A stretch of DNA of 64,000 bases from Maylandia zebra. Lineage: Eukaryota > Chordata > Actinopteri > Cichliformes > Cichlidae. Under the pieces are notes generated by a model that saw only the letters and a program-made list of their open reading frames with translations, was not told where the DNA came from and searched no databases. Position 1 is the first letter of the stretch, and each line of letters starts with the position of its first letter. The position numbers were made by a program, and so were the translations under genes. The stretch lies in contig NC_135177.1 of the NCBI RefSeq assembly GCF_041146795.1, positions 25,610,060 through 25,674,059 on the forward strand. Direction: 5' to 3'. Below are positions 35,700 to 47,860 of this stretch, piece by piece.

Positions 35700-36033
35700 A
35701 TTAGTTGACTTGATGATTCAATGTGGAAATACTGAAACAATATTGTCTCTTCATCACTGACAAGTTTATTTTTAGCACTTTGTAAAGTCATTGATCTGCA
35801 CTTGGACCAAGAGGTTTTTGTCAAACCCCTCTCATCACATCAAATTTTTCCCCATACATCCTCATCCATTACACTGAACACTGAATCTCTTTGAGGTTGC
35901 TTCTTTACATAGCGCACACCAGTGACTGTACAGCTGTCCACTCATCCAACATCATTGTTTAATCTGCTGATGATGCAATTGTTGTTGAGCTAATATCAGG
36001 TGAAGGTAAGTCACCATACAGAGATGAGATGTG
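35700..36033. other. Intergenic, no gene seen
   Basis: No exon or named repeat between the L2 tail and the hAT element. Confidence 0.5.
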
Positions 36034-36493
36034 CCCATCAGCAGTAGCGGTTTTTGATAGGGGCGACATGGGCGGTTGCCCAGGGTGGCATCGTGGTGGG
36101 AGCAGCATCACGGGCATCTCCAATAAAAAAAAAGTTGCTCGTACTCATGCTGCCAGACATCAGCCAGTGCATTTTGGAGATGGCATAGGCACCGGTCGGT
36201 TTTCTGCCGCCCATTTGCTGGGAGTAAAGGCGCCCTCCGTTTGCGACGTGCGCCTGCTGCTTGCGGCACATGGAGGAGAGGGCGGGGCGGCGGAGGATTC
36301 ACTGCCTGGAGCAGCATCTAATAACCAGCTCGCAGAATATAACAAAATAAAAACAAACCAACAAACACGAAACACCAGACATTATGATACAGTCTTATAA
36401 TTTGTTTGAAAAAGGTTTTTTTGGGTTTTTTTTTTCGAAATTCTATAAAGTGAACGTGAGAGCCCTCGGTGCGCCCGTTTGCTGCTGTGCTGA

Positions 36494-36620
36494 AATCAAA
36501 GTAAACTTTATTGTCATCTCCGCTACATGCAGTACAGTATACAGAAAGACGAGACGACGAGGCTCCAGTTACAACAGTGCAAGTAAAAAAACAATAAATA
36601 TAAAAAGAGTAAAATATATA
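36494..36620 (-). mobile_element. LINE 3' tail nested in the hAT element
   Basis: AAAGTAAACTTTATTGTCAT and CGAGACGACGAGGCTCCAG resemble the 3' untranslated end of the LINE at 56957-58738, in the minus orientation. Confidence 0.55.
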
Positions 36621-37071
36621 TATATACTTTAGGACTAGCAGTAAAGGGATCAATAACAATTTATAATTTACAGTTTGATGATTTAAAGTCTGGCACACAA
36701 AGTGTCGATAGGGGAGGGGGCGGCTGCTTCCAAATAGAGCACATTTCATTCATAATGTGGAAATCCAAGCCCATTTTGTATTCCTGGTCTGACTCCTGGG
36801 TTGTGCGAAATCCCAGAAATAAACCCTAGACAAAGCATATCTGTGAACTAAGGTGTAGGTCTATTAGGTTATGTTGTGGTGATCCTCGGGTTGGGGGGTG
36901 GATGTTCATACTGGAGTGCAAAATTAAAACCAATGGAAGGTGGACAAGAAAAGTTCAAAGCCATCAGGTGCTCAGTTTAGGAAAAAAGAGAAAAGAAGAG
37001 GAGGAGAAACGAGCAAAAGATACAGGTAAGCAGATGTGTCATTGGATAATGGCAGGTCATGTGTCCTGAAA

Positions 37072-37715
37072 CAATCAGAATCAGAATACTTTATTAATCC
37101 CTATGGAAATTATGTGGGTTACAGTTGGTCCAAGAAGAAATTCTAAAAATAGTAACAGTAACAGACTAAACTCCAAACAATACATTGTGTTACAGATTTT
37201 ACACATTTGGGAAATAGCACTAATATATACAGATCACTCAGTTATAAATATCAAGAATTAACAGAGGTGATTATAAATAAATATCAACAAAATTGACAAG
37301 AATATTCCAGAGTAAAAAAGAGCGTGTGTAAAAAGGGTGTAACTATTGCAGCATTTACAGTGTATTAGATGGAGGAGTTGTACAGGGAGATGGCCACGGG
37401 CAGGAATGATTTCCTGTGTCATTCAGTGGTGCATTTGGTAATCTCAGTCTCTCACTGAACGTGCTCCTGTAACTAGCCAGTACTTCATGGAGTGGGTGGG
37501 AGGTATTATTCATGATTGTCCTTATCTTGGACAACATCTGCCTCTCAGACACCACCCTGACAGAGTCCAGCTCCATCCCCACAACATTACTGGCCTTGTG
37601 GATCAGTTTATTTAGTCTGTGGGCATCTGTGACCCTCAACCTGCTGTCCCAGCATGCAACAGCATAGAAGATAGCACTGACCACAACAGAGATACGACAA
37701 GATAACATTAATTAG
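37072..37715 (-). mobile_element. Rex1/CR1-like LINE 3' fragment nested in the hAT element
   Basis: On the minus strand a frame of 117 codons (37355-37708) reads VVVSAIFYAVACWDSRLRV, RLNKLIHKASNVVGMELDS and MLSKIRTIMNNTSHPLHEVL, the C-terminal end of a fish LINE polymerase. The 3' tail is ATCAGAATCAGAATACTTTA as seen on the plus strand. A related fragment lies at 63530-63840. Confidence 0.8.
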
Positions 37716-37912
37716 TAGGGATAGTGAAAATGTCTGTTTACGTTTGTTAGCCACTTGGCTATAGTAAACAGTAGACACTGATGTAGCTTACTGAATCTTT
37801 TGGATTGTGTTCAGCACAATATTAAGGTGCATTAGTCATCGTCAGTTATTGATTTGTTCCAATAACAGTAAAATATGTTATTGTACAATCTTTAATATAT
37901 TGAATGTGTGAT

Positions 37913-37978
37913 TGAGGGGTGTGGGGTGGGGCGGGGTGGAGGGTGCGGGGGGCGGGGTGGGCGGGTGCCAGAGGGGGT
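37913..37978 (+). other. G-rich tract, possible G-quadruplex
   Basis: Many runs of three to six G separated by one to three bases (GGGGTGGGGCGGGGTGG and on). It lies inside the right end of the hAT element. Confidence 0.6.
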
Positions 37979-38021
37979 GTTCCAGGGCACCAAACAGGCT
38001 AAGACCACCACTGCCCATCAG

Positions 38022-39505
38022 TGTGGTGTTCAGTGAACATAGTAGCTTAGAATACCTTTAGGACTAAAGAGTTGATACTGAAATACAGGAAAAGCTTGAC
38101 TCAAACCAAGCGTCATTTTGTATTGACTGTGGAGAGCTTGTGAGTTCCTCAGTGAGACTCCACTTTCTGCTGTTATAACATAATTCACATCAGTGTGGTA
38201 GGCATGCTGCTCTGTGGCAGAAAAAAATGGTGCTGCAAGCACTGGTGGAGAAAAAACCAGCGGTTGCTATCTGTCAACCCTAGAGAACATTGCCACCTCA
38301 GACCACAAAACATCATCAGGGGACTGCTCTCTTTCCAGTTAGGGACTTATTCTTCGTCTAAAACATGCACCTCTAGATTGTGACACCCTTTCTTTCCAAA
38401 AGCTATCTGTGTTCTGAACACTTGCATCCACCAATAAATAAATGTGCCGATAACTGACTCATGCTGCAACTTTTTTATTTCAATAAAGCTACAAAATGCA
38501 AGTGTAAAATGTCACATTAATAAAACACTAGGGTTGAGTTTTTGTTCACATTGGGTAACATAAGAAAAAGTCTGAATTTAAACATGGGAGCATAGTGTTT
38601 GAGGGGCTGTCAGAAGACACAAAAACATGTATGATGTTACACAATAGCTTAATTTTCCAGGAGACCTTCGGTTGAGACAGATGTAACCACAACAGTATTC
38701 AGTTCCTCTCAAACGAACTGCTTTTCAAAAATAACACTTGTACCGTGAGGGGATATGGCTCACTCAGACTATCCAGCCTCTGTCTAGTTTATGACTCATT
38801 TTTTAACTGAATTTTTCAATTTGCATTTGAATGTTCTTGAACCTCACTATGCAATTATCTACTGCTTAAACATACCTTTTTTTTATGTGTTCACCTTAGT
38901 TTCAAACTTGTGGACTGACTGTCTTTTGGTGTCATTGGTGCCCAAACCTCATAAACTTTTAAAGTTTTTTAAAGTCTGCATAGAGACATCGTCTGCAGGA
39001 AATCCTATCTACCACATTTCAAGCAAACGATATATTCTGATGTCATCCTCTTAAACCTATGTTTAATTTAACCACAAAGATAAACGCAAATAATGTCATA
39101 TCCTGTCTTCTTTAAAGCCTGCACAATCATAAAGCCTTCAGTATCTCTTTCACCAGCCTTCATCAGCTTGTATCCTGTTTTTATAAAAGTTCAGAAGGTA
39201 AGTCTTGTTTGCTCTATTTATACATATATATATATAATATTTTAGTGAGTTGACATGGCTCACTCAGTTAATCCAGCTTTAGTAGTTTTAACTGAGTGAC
39301 TTTAATTAAGTCGCCCACTGCTTGCTAACACGCTTTTTAAAAATTTTTCATCTTACCTCAATTTAAAATTTAAAATCTTTTAGTATTTAGTACACTAATT
39401 TAGTAAAACAGTTTTAGCATTTACTTTTAATTCACTTCCGAGAGCCTTTGAAGTACCTCTAACATTGCTTCTGCACACAGCTTATATCCTGTTGTCATCC
39501 TTTAA
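38022..39505. other. Intergenic, no gene seen
   Basis: No exon with recognisable homology. Open frames such as the one at 38791-39054 lack any family signature. Confidence 0.45.
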
Positions 39506-39507
39506 AC

Positions 39508-39710
39508 CAGACGTGGGGGAACTCGAGGCCTTAATGGCCAGTGTCCTGCAGGTTTCAGATGTGTCCTTGATCCAACACAGCTGATTGTAATGGCTAAATT
39601 ACTTCAACATGTCTTGAAGTTCTCCAGACTTCTGGTAATGAACTAATCATTTGATTCAGGTGTGTTGATCCAGGGTGATATCTAAAACCTGCAGTACGCC
39701 GCCCTTGAGT
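39508..39710. repeat. MITE-like repeat, copy 1
   Basis: Shares GTGTCCTGCAGGTTT, TGTCCTTGATCCAACACAGC and GGTGTGTTGATCC with 60029-60223, partly in the opposite orientation. It is a short inverted-repeat element without coding capacity. Confidence 0.7.
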
Positions 39711-39783
39711 AATATGTAATGCATGTTTATAGAGAGATCTTTTGTTTTCAGTGAGGGATGTTTTTTTTTTTCCCCCCAGAAAT

Positions 39784-40794
39784 CTTTTATGTATTTTTTC
39801 ATTGCCTCCCTACAGGTTTACATTTTGCCAGGAATGTCATTGCTAAAATAAAAGAAAAAAAAAAGAGCACAATTATTAATCTCACTGAGGAAAACACTAA
39901 ATGGATTTAACCTCTATAATCTAGCATGAAAATACTGAAAATACCACAAAGCTAATAAACTTTGTTTTATGCAAGAACGCACTCTTGGCTGAAAACCTGA
40001 AGGTTGACATAGCTCACTTCCAGGTGCAAAGTTCCAGGAAGACAGCTCTCTGTTTTTCTTGCTTATTTTTTTATTATAGAAAACTGCATGTGGCACCATG
40101 GTGAAGTGGTTCACACATACTGGTGGTGGTCAGAGGGCCCGGTGGCGCCAGTGTCCGGCAGCCTCGCCTCTGTCAATGCGCCCCAGGGCAGCTGTGGCTA
40201 CAATGTAGCTTGCCATCACCAGTGTGTGAATGGGTGAATGACTGAATGTAGTGTAAAGCGCTTTGGGGTCCTTAAGGACTTGAAAAAGCGCTATACAAAT
40301 GCAGGCCATTTACCATTTGCCTGACATGCAAAACCTGCTCAGTATGTGCCTAGATAAATGGTAGTGCATCAGGAAGGTTATTTGCCATAAAAAAAAACCT
40401 CTGCCATATTAAATATCACATATGCAGACCCACTTTTTGTGATGAATCTTTCAGAAATAAGGGAGCAGCTGAAAGTCAGATCTGTTTTACAGGGAACTTC
40501 AGTGGCACACAGTTTGGAGCCAGGTGGTCCGAGTTTGACGACAGAAAGAATTTTCACAAATGAGTGACTCATTAGCTCTAAGCCATTGCAACACAGCTGC
40601 ACTTGCAACATTTACTTGAGGCACACTGTCAAGTTTAACGCAAGATTATCTGTCAAGATAAGAACCTTAACCTTCTTAAACCTCACTGGTTGCTAAATGT
40701 AAAAATGCACTTAGAGGTAACCGTGCATAAGTCAACAAATATAGAAACTGTAACTAAGACATCAACTCTGATATTTCATGAGCGAAATCCAAAG
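39784..40794 (+). repeat. Direct repeat left of the CXCR3-like gene
   Basis: Near-identical to 43377-44179 base by base (for example TTTACATTTTGCCAGGAATG and AGCCATTGCAACACAGCTGC), except for a SINE fragment at 40119-40316 present only here. The two copies flank the receptor gene in the same orientation. Confidence 0.93.
40119..40316 (+). repeat. 5'-truncated SINE inside the direct repeat
   Basis: Body and tail of the window's SINE (GTGGTCAGAGGGCCCGG to GCAGGCCATTTACC) without the tRNA head. The other copy of the repeat shows the empty site at 43710. No clear long target duplication. Confidence 0.85.
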
Positions 40795-41501
40795 TCACCA
40801 ATGTTTGAAATCACTTAATAAATCTTGTAATGCAGTCCTGCTGAGCTCTAAACTGTTTTATATTTTCACATTCTATAAATTGACAAAAACAGGAAAAAAA
40901 ATACTCCTGAAGAAACAAACAAACAAGTTCCTACATTGTAGGTTGAGTGAAATGCTTGATATGTCAAAGCAAGTTGAACTTGCAGCAGTGGCGAGTGTAA
41001 AATTTGTGCCAACAAAGCACTTTCACTTCTCCTTAGTTGTGGAGGATTTCTTTGCAAAAACAACTTTCTGCTTTTTAAAACCTGACAACTTACAGTTTTT
41101 TACTTTATGATGTGTAATCAATTTGTGTTTTCAAAGAGGATGCATTTTCTTCTAAGTTTTCTTGCAATGGAATATTTTTCATTTTTCCGCACAGTAGTCA
41201 TGCTCTGTCTGTCTGGCTGACGCTTACAACTAGGTGGAGACACAGATTAAAAATATGTGTAAAAAATTTCCTGAAACAGTCATCAATTCCCACTTTAGCT
41301 ATGTTTTCATCTGTCTAAAACTGAAAAAAAAAACAATCAGTTCCTGAAATTCTTACTTCTTCTTTCTGATCCTCTGTCATCTGGCTAAGGCAAGATGTGA
41401 AAAGGGATGTTTGGCAAACGTGTTTATGAGAACAGTACTCTCATCTCCCTTGGAAGGTTTTAGGTCTTCTGCTGGCTCGCCGTCCAATCCCAGATTCAGC
41501 C

Positions 41502-42790
41502 ATGTCAACCACAGACAATATCTGGGTGAGTGGATATTTTTAAAATTTAGTTATTAATTTAAATTAGTTATTTAGTTGTTATGCATAATTGTTCATTAGG
41601 AAACACAAAGTGTTACCTGAACCTTATCCAAAAGCAAGTCTTTTTTTTTTTTAATTACCCAGACATTGAAAGACATTGATGAGTTCTGTATCTCTGTCTT
41701 CTCACAGGACTATGATTATTATGGAAATACGACAGAAGCTGTTGCAGCCCCGTGCTTAGAGGAAGACATCTATGGTTTTGCAGAAAAGTACTCCCCTGTA
41801 GTATACAGCCTGGTGTTCGTCTTGGCAGTTGTTGGCAACGTGCTGGTGCTGTGTGTGATCAGACGCTACAGAATCTCTCAGAGTAGTGGAGCTTGTGCCT
41901 TTTCCTTAACAGACACCTTCCTCCTTCACCTGGCCATTTCAGACCTTCTTCTGGCCTTCACTCTGCCCCTGTTTGCAGTGCAATGGGCTCACCACTGGAT
42001 GTTCGGCTTGGCTGTTTGTAAGATCTCTGGTGCTCTCTTCTCCCTAAACCGGTACAGTGGCATCCTCTTCCTGGCCTGCATCAGCTTTGACAGATACCTG
42101 GCAATCGTTCATGCCATCAGCTCAAGTTGGAAACGAAGCACATGCCATGCTCAGTTTGCATGTGCCATCATCTGGGCAGTCTGTCTGGGCTTGAGTGGAA
42201 TTGACATTTACTTTAAACAAGTGGTGATGATAGACCTTGTCGGTCAGCAGAGGGGGCCCGTGTGCCAGGTGTGGTTCACTGAAAACACTTTACAGTGGCA
42301 GGTGGGGCTGAAGTTTGTCAGTGTAGTGCTGGGCTTTGGGGTTCCCCTCCTAGTTATGCTCTACTGCTACATCCGGATCTTCAGGTCTCTGTGCAATGCC
42401 TCTCGCCGCCAAAAGCGCAAGTCTCTCCGCCTCATCATCTCCTTAGTGTCTGTATTTGTAATCTGTTGGGCTCCATACACCTGCTTCCAGCTGGCAGATA
42501 GTCTGCTAAGGCTGGGTGTGTTAAGTGCATCCTGTGAGCTTGGCTATGTGCTTGACGTTGGAACTCTGATCACTGAAAGTCTGGGGCTGTCACACTGTGC
42601 CCTCAATCCTCTGCTGTACGGCTTTGTAGGAGTGAAATTCAGGCGGGAGCTAGTCAGAATGTGTAAGGGGCTACTGGGACAGAGGAGCTGGCTGGCAATG
42701 GAAGGGTGGCGAGAGCGAAGGCTTAGAAAAGCCACGGGATCGTTCAGTTCTGCAGAGAGTGAAAACACCTCGTATTCTGTCATGGTGTGA
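41502..42790 (+). CDS. CXCR3-like chemokine receptor, conventional type
   Basis: Two coding exons: 41502-41525 (MSTTDNIW) and 41708-42790; 368 residues. The short first exon and one long exon are the usual chemokine receptor form. The acidic, Tyr-rich N-terminus (DYDYYGN) fits tyrosine sulfation for ligand binding. Seven membrane spans are clear. Signalling motifs are intact: LAISDLL in span 2, FDRYLAIVHA at the end of span 3, CWAPYT in span 6 and NPLLYGFVGVKFRREL in span 7. The tail is Ser/Thr-rich and ends SVMV. Fish have several tandem CXCR3 genes (cxcr3.1-3.3 in zebrafish); this is a G-protein-competent member, but I cannot choose 3.1 or 3.2. AATAAA lies at 42886-42891. The gene is flanked by direct repeats of about 0.8 kb. 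Confidence 0.9.
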
Positions 42791-42885
42791 TTTTAGTCAG
42801 AGATACATAAAGAGAAAGGAAGATGAAAATATATTTTTGTGGTTTTGGGTGTGAAGCTTGTATAGTAAAGTGAGGTGAAAACTGA

Positions 42886-42891
42886 AATAAA
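42886..42891 (+). terminator. Poly(A) signal, CXCR3-like gene
   Basis: AATAAA about 100 bases after the stop codon. Confidence 0.6.
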
Positions 42892-43376
42892 ATGTTCTCA
42901 AAAATATTTGCTACATGTTATTGGTGCTTTTTTGGAAGTGTGCAGTTTGTATTCTTTTGATTTCTTTTGTGTGTGACACGAGCAATGGAGTAAAACGATT
43001 GCAAAATGCTGATGTTGTCACAAAATATTTCTTGCTAACTTACTGTGAAAATTTTTGATTTCCACATTTCTAAAAAGCTTGATCAGCAGTATTGGGTAAC
43101 GTTTACGTAAGTACTCAGAGTCAGATCTCATGTATTTATTCCCAGTAGATTGTAAATTTTTAAAAGATTTTAAATCTGTATATGTTATAATTTATGTTGT
43201 AACATGTATAAATCAATCATCCTATTTGTGTCCTTTAAAATGTTTTGTGCTGCAAAAGATGAAATGGCTATAGTGCTTCTTAAATTTTCTATGTATCATT
43301 GAAACGCAACCTTTATTTTGACCGATACTGAATATTTTTGTATTAAATGTTTTAAAGAAAATGATTATTCAGTTGT

Positions 43377-44179
43377 CTTTTATGTATTTTTTCATTGCCT
43401 CCCTACAGGTTTACATTTTGCCAGGAATGTCATTGCTAAAAAAAAAGAAAAAAAAAGAGCACAATTATTAATCTCACTGAGGAAAACACTAAATGGATTT
43501 AACCTCTATAATCTAGCATGAAAATACTGAAAATACCACAAAGCTGATAAACTTTGTTTTGTGCAAGAACGCACTCTTGGCTGGAAACCTGAAGGTTGAC
43601 ATAGCTCACTTCCAGGTGCAAAGTTCCAGGAAGACAGCTCTCTGTTTTTCTTGTTTATTTTTTTATTATAGAAAACTGCATGTGGCACCATGGTGAAGTG
43701 GTTCACACATTTGCCTGACATGCAAAACCTGCTCAGTATGTGCCTAGATAAATGGTAGTGCATCAGGAAGGTTATTTGCCATAAAAAAAACTCTGCCATA
43801 TCACATATGCAGACCCACTTTTTGTGATGAGTCTTTCAGAAATAAGGGAGCAGCTGAAAGTCAGATCTGTTTTACAGGGAACTTCAGTGGCACACAGTTT
43901 GGAGCCAGGTGGTCCGAGTTTGACGACAGAAAGAATTTTCACAAATGAGTGACTCATTAGCTCTAAGCCATTGCAACACAGCTGCACTTGCAACATTTAC
44001 TTGAGGCACACTGTCAAGTTTAACGCAAGATTATCTGTCAAGATTAGAACCTTAACCTTCATAAACCTCACTGGTTGCTAAATGTAAAAATGCACTTAGA
44101 GGTAACCATGCATAAGTCAACAAATATAGAAACTGTAACTAAGACATCAACTCTGATATTTCATGAGCGAAATCCAAAG
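43377..44179 (+). repeat. Direct repeat right of the CXCR3-like gene
   Basis: Second copy of 39784-40794, lacking the SINE. It starts about 590 bases after the receptor stop codon. Confidence 0.93.
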
Positions 44180-46050
44180 AGCCGTTATTAGACCCAACAT
44201 TTGTTTTTATAAGAAGCAAAAGTACCAAAAGGTTTGGAAGCTCATTATGTTTGATAACATCATTAATTAAAAAACCTATTTATGTCAAAAGTATTCATGT
44301 AGTTGAGGTTTAAATGTGGACAGATCTGACCTTAAAGTAGCTTACTGCAATGAAAATACTTTGAAGTAAATAAAAATTGGACAAAAAAACAAAAACATTA
44401 GAATCTACTTGAGAATTACACATTTCAAAGTCAGCAAACTTTATAGTGGTATTTAGTATACTGTCTTTATGTCTATTATTTGAAGTTAATTTAAATACTT
44501 AAAAAATAAGAGCTGAGTTGTGAGACCTCCTTGTTTCTACGAAGACAGGTGGGCTCATATTACATTACATTGATCAACTGAAATGAAACACAACACATGA
44601 GTGCTACATTAAGTTTAACTGTATGTTTACAATAGATGTCAGACATGTCAGACAATGTCTAATGTAAAATAATACAATAGAAAAAACACATGTAAAGTCT
44701 GATTACATGTAAGAGGATTGCCCTCTGGTGGAATCTGATTAAAAGACAGTGTAGATTAAAATAATTTGCCTGGAGATTCAATAATATAAACAGTGGTGAT
44801 TATAGAGTCTTATGGAGACCTAAAAAAAAAATCACAGCACGTCCTTTCATCACCTTTACATTACTGTGTAAAATTCTTGAGCCTTTGCTTCCAAGGAGTC
44901 AGATTTTGGACATGTTTACTCATTTTTCATTTTTCCGTACAGTCCTTGTACCTGTGTCATGGTCTCCTGGTCCTTCTCCAGGTGCAATGCAATGATTTGG
45001 CAATCTCTGTTGGGCTCACTATGGTGAGCAGGCTACTACTGAAGAGGTGATTTCAGATTTACCTGCGCTTTCTCTTTTCACATGCCCACTGCTGTCAACA
45101 GAAAGAGTTGTTTACGAGGGTGAAGTCAGGAATCAGCTGTTTCGATAGAATTTGGAAACAGAGTTTCAGAGGAGACAGACCCACCAAGAGAAGATCACTC
45201 ACCTGCCCCACTGACAAAAGCCTGACGTATGCTAAATTACACAAGAACTGGACTGAAAATCAGTGGCAATAGGTCATATTGAGTAGGGAATCCAAATTTT
45301 AAAACTGTGGTTCAAATTACCATAAAGTAGCACAGTCCAGCTTTCAGGTAAGATGAAGCACATTTACTATCATATCACTCAGATTTGTTTTTCAAAATCA
45401 ATGCCTTTTGAAATTTCCAATGTGAAAGCCTTCAAAAGTCTTCAGGTCTTTGAGTGTGGAAGAACTGCAATATTTACTGACTTTTATAAAGTATTTTAAA
45501 CTTCTGTTAAAATACTTTATAAATGTTTTATTTGCAGCAAGGTAAGTCTTTTTGCAGTCTTTTTGTATCCGTTTGGATTCCTATGCGTGCACATTTACTG
45601 GAAACAGTTGCCCTGAACACTTCTGATTTTATAGAACCTTTGATAATTACTTCACAAAGAATAAATAGAAAACCTGTGAGACTGTTTTATAGATTATGAA
45701 TGCCTATATTCTACCTAATCCTGCCTCACAGTGCCATCATCAACACATTCTGTTGGGTTTATCAAGAACTCACTTGTGTCATAGGACACACAATGTGATG
45801 TCAAAATTATAAAAATTGCATATGGTTGTAGGGATGAGCAATTAATGTCCCATGGGGCTACATGAGAAAATGGGGCTGCTATGAAGAGCTGCTTGAGTAA
45901 GCTGAACTCTGTTCTGCGCATTATTAAATTTATCCTTTATAAGTTTATTCGTGTGGCCTTGCACAGCAGTTATGTAACACTTGGGGGAAATCAATTGCTG
46001 AGCCCTGTTGGCACTGCAGAAGTTACATTTTTACGTTTATATTTTACAGG
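44180..46050. other. Intergenic with a strong hairpin
   Basis: No exon seen. At 45483-45523 two 17-base arms, TTTATAAAGTATTTTAA and TTAAAATACTTTATAAA, are exact inverted copies around a 7-base loop. Confidence 0.5.
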
Positions 46051-46059
46051 CAATTATTG

Positions 46060-46255
46060 TATTTCTTGGATTATAAGGCGCACTTAACCCGTTTAATCCC
46101 AAATTTTTCACTGCAAAATAATAAATTTTGTAAACGTAATAGGGGGTTAAAATGGCAACAATTGTTGCCTGTGGGATTAAATGGGTTAAAATCCTTTAAT
46201 TTTCTCAAAAATGACAGCGCACCTTATAATCTGGTGCGCCTTATATGAATTAATT
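46060..46255. repeat. Short inverted-repeat element with a TTAA-bounded MITE nested in it
   Basis: The outer element has ATTATAAGGCGCAC at the left and GCGCACCTTATAATC and GTGCGCCTTATA at the right. Inside it, 46084-46189 is bounded by inverted ends TTAACCCGTTTAATCCCA and TGGGATTAAATGGGTTAA (17 of 18 matching), starting and ending in TTAA, as piggyBac-type elements do. Confidence 0.7.
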
Positions 46256-46269
46256 CTGGTTAACGTGTT

Positions 46270-46460
46270 ATCCGTGGATATCTGCATTTTAGCATTCCTC
46301 TTTCAGATGCTGCCTTTAGTAGTCACCACAGCAGAACATTTCCCTCCAGCTCACCCTGTCCTCTGCATCCTCCTCCGTCACACCAGGCCTCTGCATGTCC
46401 TTCTCACTACATCTATGAACCCCACATTTCTCTTTTCCTCCTGCCTGACAGCTCCATATT
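46270..46460 (-). mobile_element. LINE 3' end fragment
   Basis: On the minus strand it encodes EEDAEDRVSWREMFCCGDY-like sequence, the end of the same LINE polymerase type as at 19262 and 51935. Short and frame-shifted. Confidence 0.5.
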
Positions 46461-46507
46461 CACCATTGTTTGTCTAATACATCCACTGTCCTCCCCCTTT
46501 GTGGACC

Positions 46508-46861
46508 TTAGTTTGCCCACTGGTGTGCAGTCATGTTGGAACAGGAAGGGGCCATCTCCAAATTATTCCCAGAAGGTTGGGAGCAGGAAATTGTCAAAAT
46601 GTCTTTGGATGCTGAATTATTAAGATTTCCTTTCACTCGACTTAAGTGGCTGAGCCCTGAAAAACAGCTCCACACCATAATCCTCCCTTTACCTAACTTT
46701 ACACTTGGCACAACACAATCAGACAAGTACCACTGTCCTGGCAACCGCCAAATACATCCATTGGATTGCCAGGTGGAGAAGCGTGATTTATGATTCCAGA
46801 AAAGACATCCCCACTGCTCTAGAGTCCAGCGGTGGTGTGCTTTACTGTACTTTGCGTTCAC
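46508..46861 (-). mobile_element. Tc1-like transposase fragment
   Basis: The minus-strand frame reads HRWTLEQWGCLFWNHKSRFS, VVPSVKLGKGRIMVWSCFSG and VKGNLNNSASKDIL, the middle of a Tc1/mariner transposase. WNHKSRF replaces the usual WSDESRF, losing the catalytic Asp. No ends found nearby. Confidence 0.85.
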
Positions 46862-46974
46862 TTTGCCTATGCTGAGTGTGTGAAGAGTTTTTAAAAAAAA
46901 TTAATTATAAGAATTTTGTAGCAAGAAAAATCTAAGGGTGTTTTTTTTAAGAAGTTTTCTAGGAAAAAGGGTGT

Positions 46975-47160
46975 AGCCATGGGTAGGATCAACATCCTCA
47001 GGAAATCCTGTTATTTTCAAAAGCAGTCTGGATGTTTACATATTAACAAATCCAACTTAATACACTTGGGTTACCACATAAGACAGATGGAGACATGTAG
47101 CATTCCTATTCAAACGATCACTTTCAGTCAGAAATCTCTGTAACTGTAACATTAAATTCT
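46975..47160 (+). repeat. Local repeat unit, copy A
   Basis: Shares GGATCAACATCCTCAGGAAA, CCTGTTATTTTCAAAAGCAG and GTAGCATTCCTATTCAAACG with copies B (48600-49060), C (52700-52940) and D (61790-62240). Confidence 0.6.
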
Positions 47161-47274
47161 GTACCAATGACTTCCTGACTATGTTGTTTTCTGCTGACTC
47201 TGAGTTTGGTATTTATATTTCTTAATTTCTTGTTTTAGTATGTTAGGTCCATGTCCTCTTTCCATGTCACTGAC

Positions 47275-47860
47275 ATCTATCTTTGTGTGGACCTCTGCTC
47301 TTTTCTACAGTGTCTTTTTTCATGCCACTCTTCCATAAAAGCCAGATTTGTAGAGTGCATGAACAGAGTGCTCCCGCCATGAATAATTGTCCTGTGAACA
47401 GATTCTCCCACTGCTCAGGTGGATCTCTGCAGCTCCTCCACAGTCACCATGCTTCTTGACTTGTTCTCTTCGCCCTCCTGGCTGCCAAATTAGGTTGACA
47501 ACCATGTGTCGGCAGGTTTGGAGATGTGTCACACTCTTCTTCAGATTAATAAAACAGTACTCAGTAAAATTTGGGATATGTTTCCATAACCTAACTCTGT
47601 TTTAAACTTTTCCACAACTTCATCTCTGTCCTGTCTGGTGCTTTCCTTGATCTTCACGATGCTGTTTGTTCACCAGTGATCTCTAACAAACCTCTGAGGG
47701 CTTCAAAGAGCAGCTGTACTTAAGCTGACATTAAAGTTCACACAAGTGGACTCTTATTTACTAATTACATGACTTCTGAAGGCAATTGGTAGCACTGGAT
47801 TTTATTAAGGGATATTGGAATAAAGGGGGTATAAATAGTTTTTTAAGAAGCTGCTTACTC
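47275..47860 (-). mobile_element. Tc1-like element fragment
   Basis: On the minus strand the sequence encodes parts of a Tc1 transposase N-terminus, ending in LYKSGFYGRVA after a frame break. The plus-strand text from about 47515 to 47860 matches the element at 53640-54014. Confidence 0.7.

Larger units (their letters stand above)
36034..38021. mobile_element. Non-coding hAT transposon with 8-bp target duplication
   Basis: The element spans 36042-38013. It is flanked by CCCATCAG on both sides (36034-36041 and 38014-38021), the 8-base duplication typical of hAT insertion. Ends are imperfect inverted repeats: CAGTAGCGGTTTT at the left and, inverted, CAGTGGTGGTCTT at the right. No transposase is visible. 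The inside holds LINE 3' fragments at 36494-36620 and 37072-37715 and a G-rich tract near the right end. Confidence 0.85.

Noticed and set aside
36318-36749. Minus-strand open frame of 143 codons
   Set aside because: It lies inside the hAT element, across a LINE tail and a low-complexity stretch; no transposase motif is present.
40778-41110. Plus-strand open frame of 110 codons upstream of the CXCR3-like gene
   Set aside because: No homology recognised, and it begins within the direct repeat.
45535-45550. Possible micro-exon (TTTGCAG, CAAG, GTAAGT)
   Set aside because: Chance splice-like motifs with no gene on this strand to use them.
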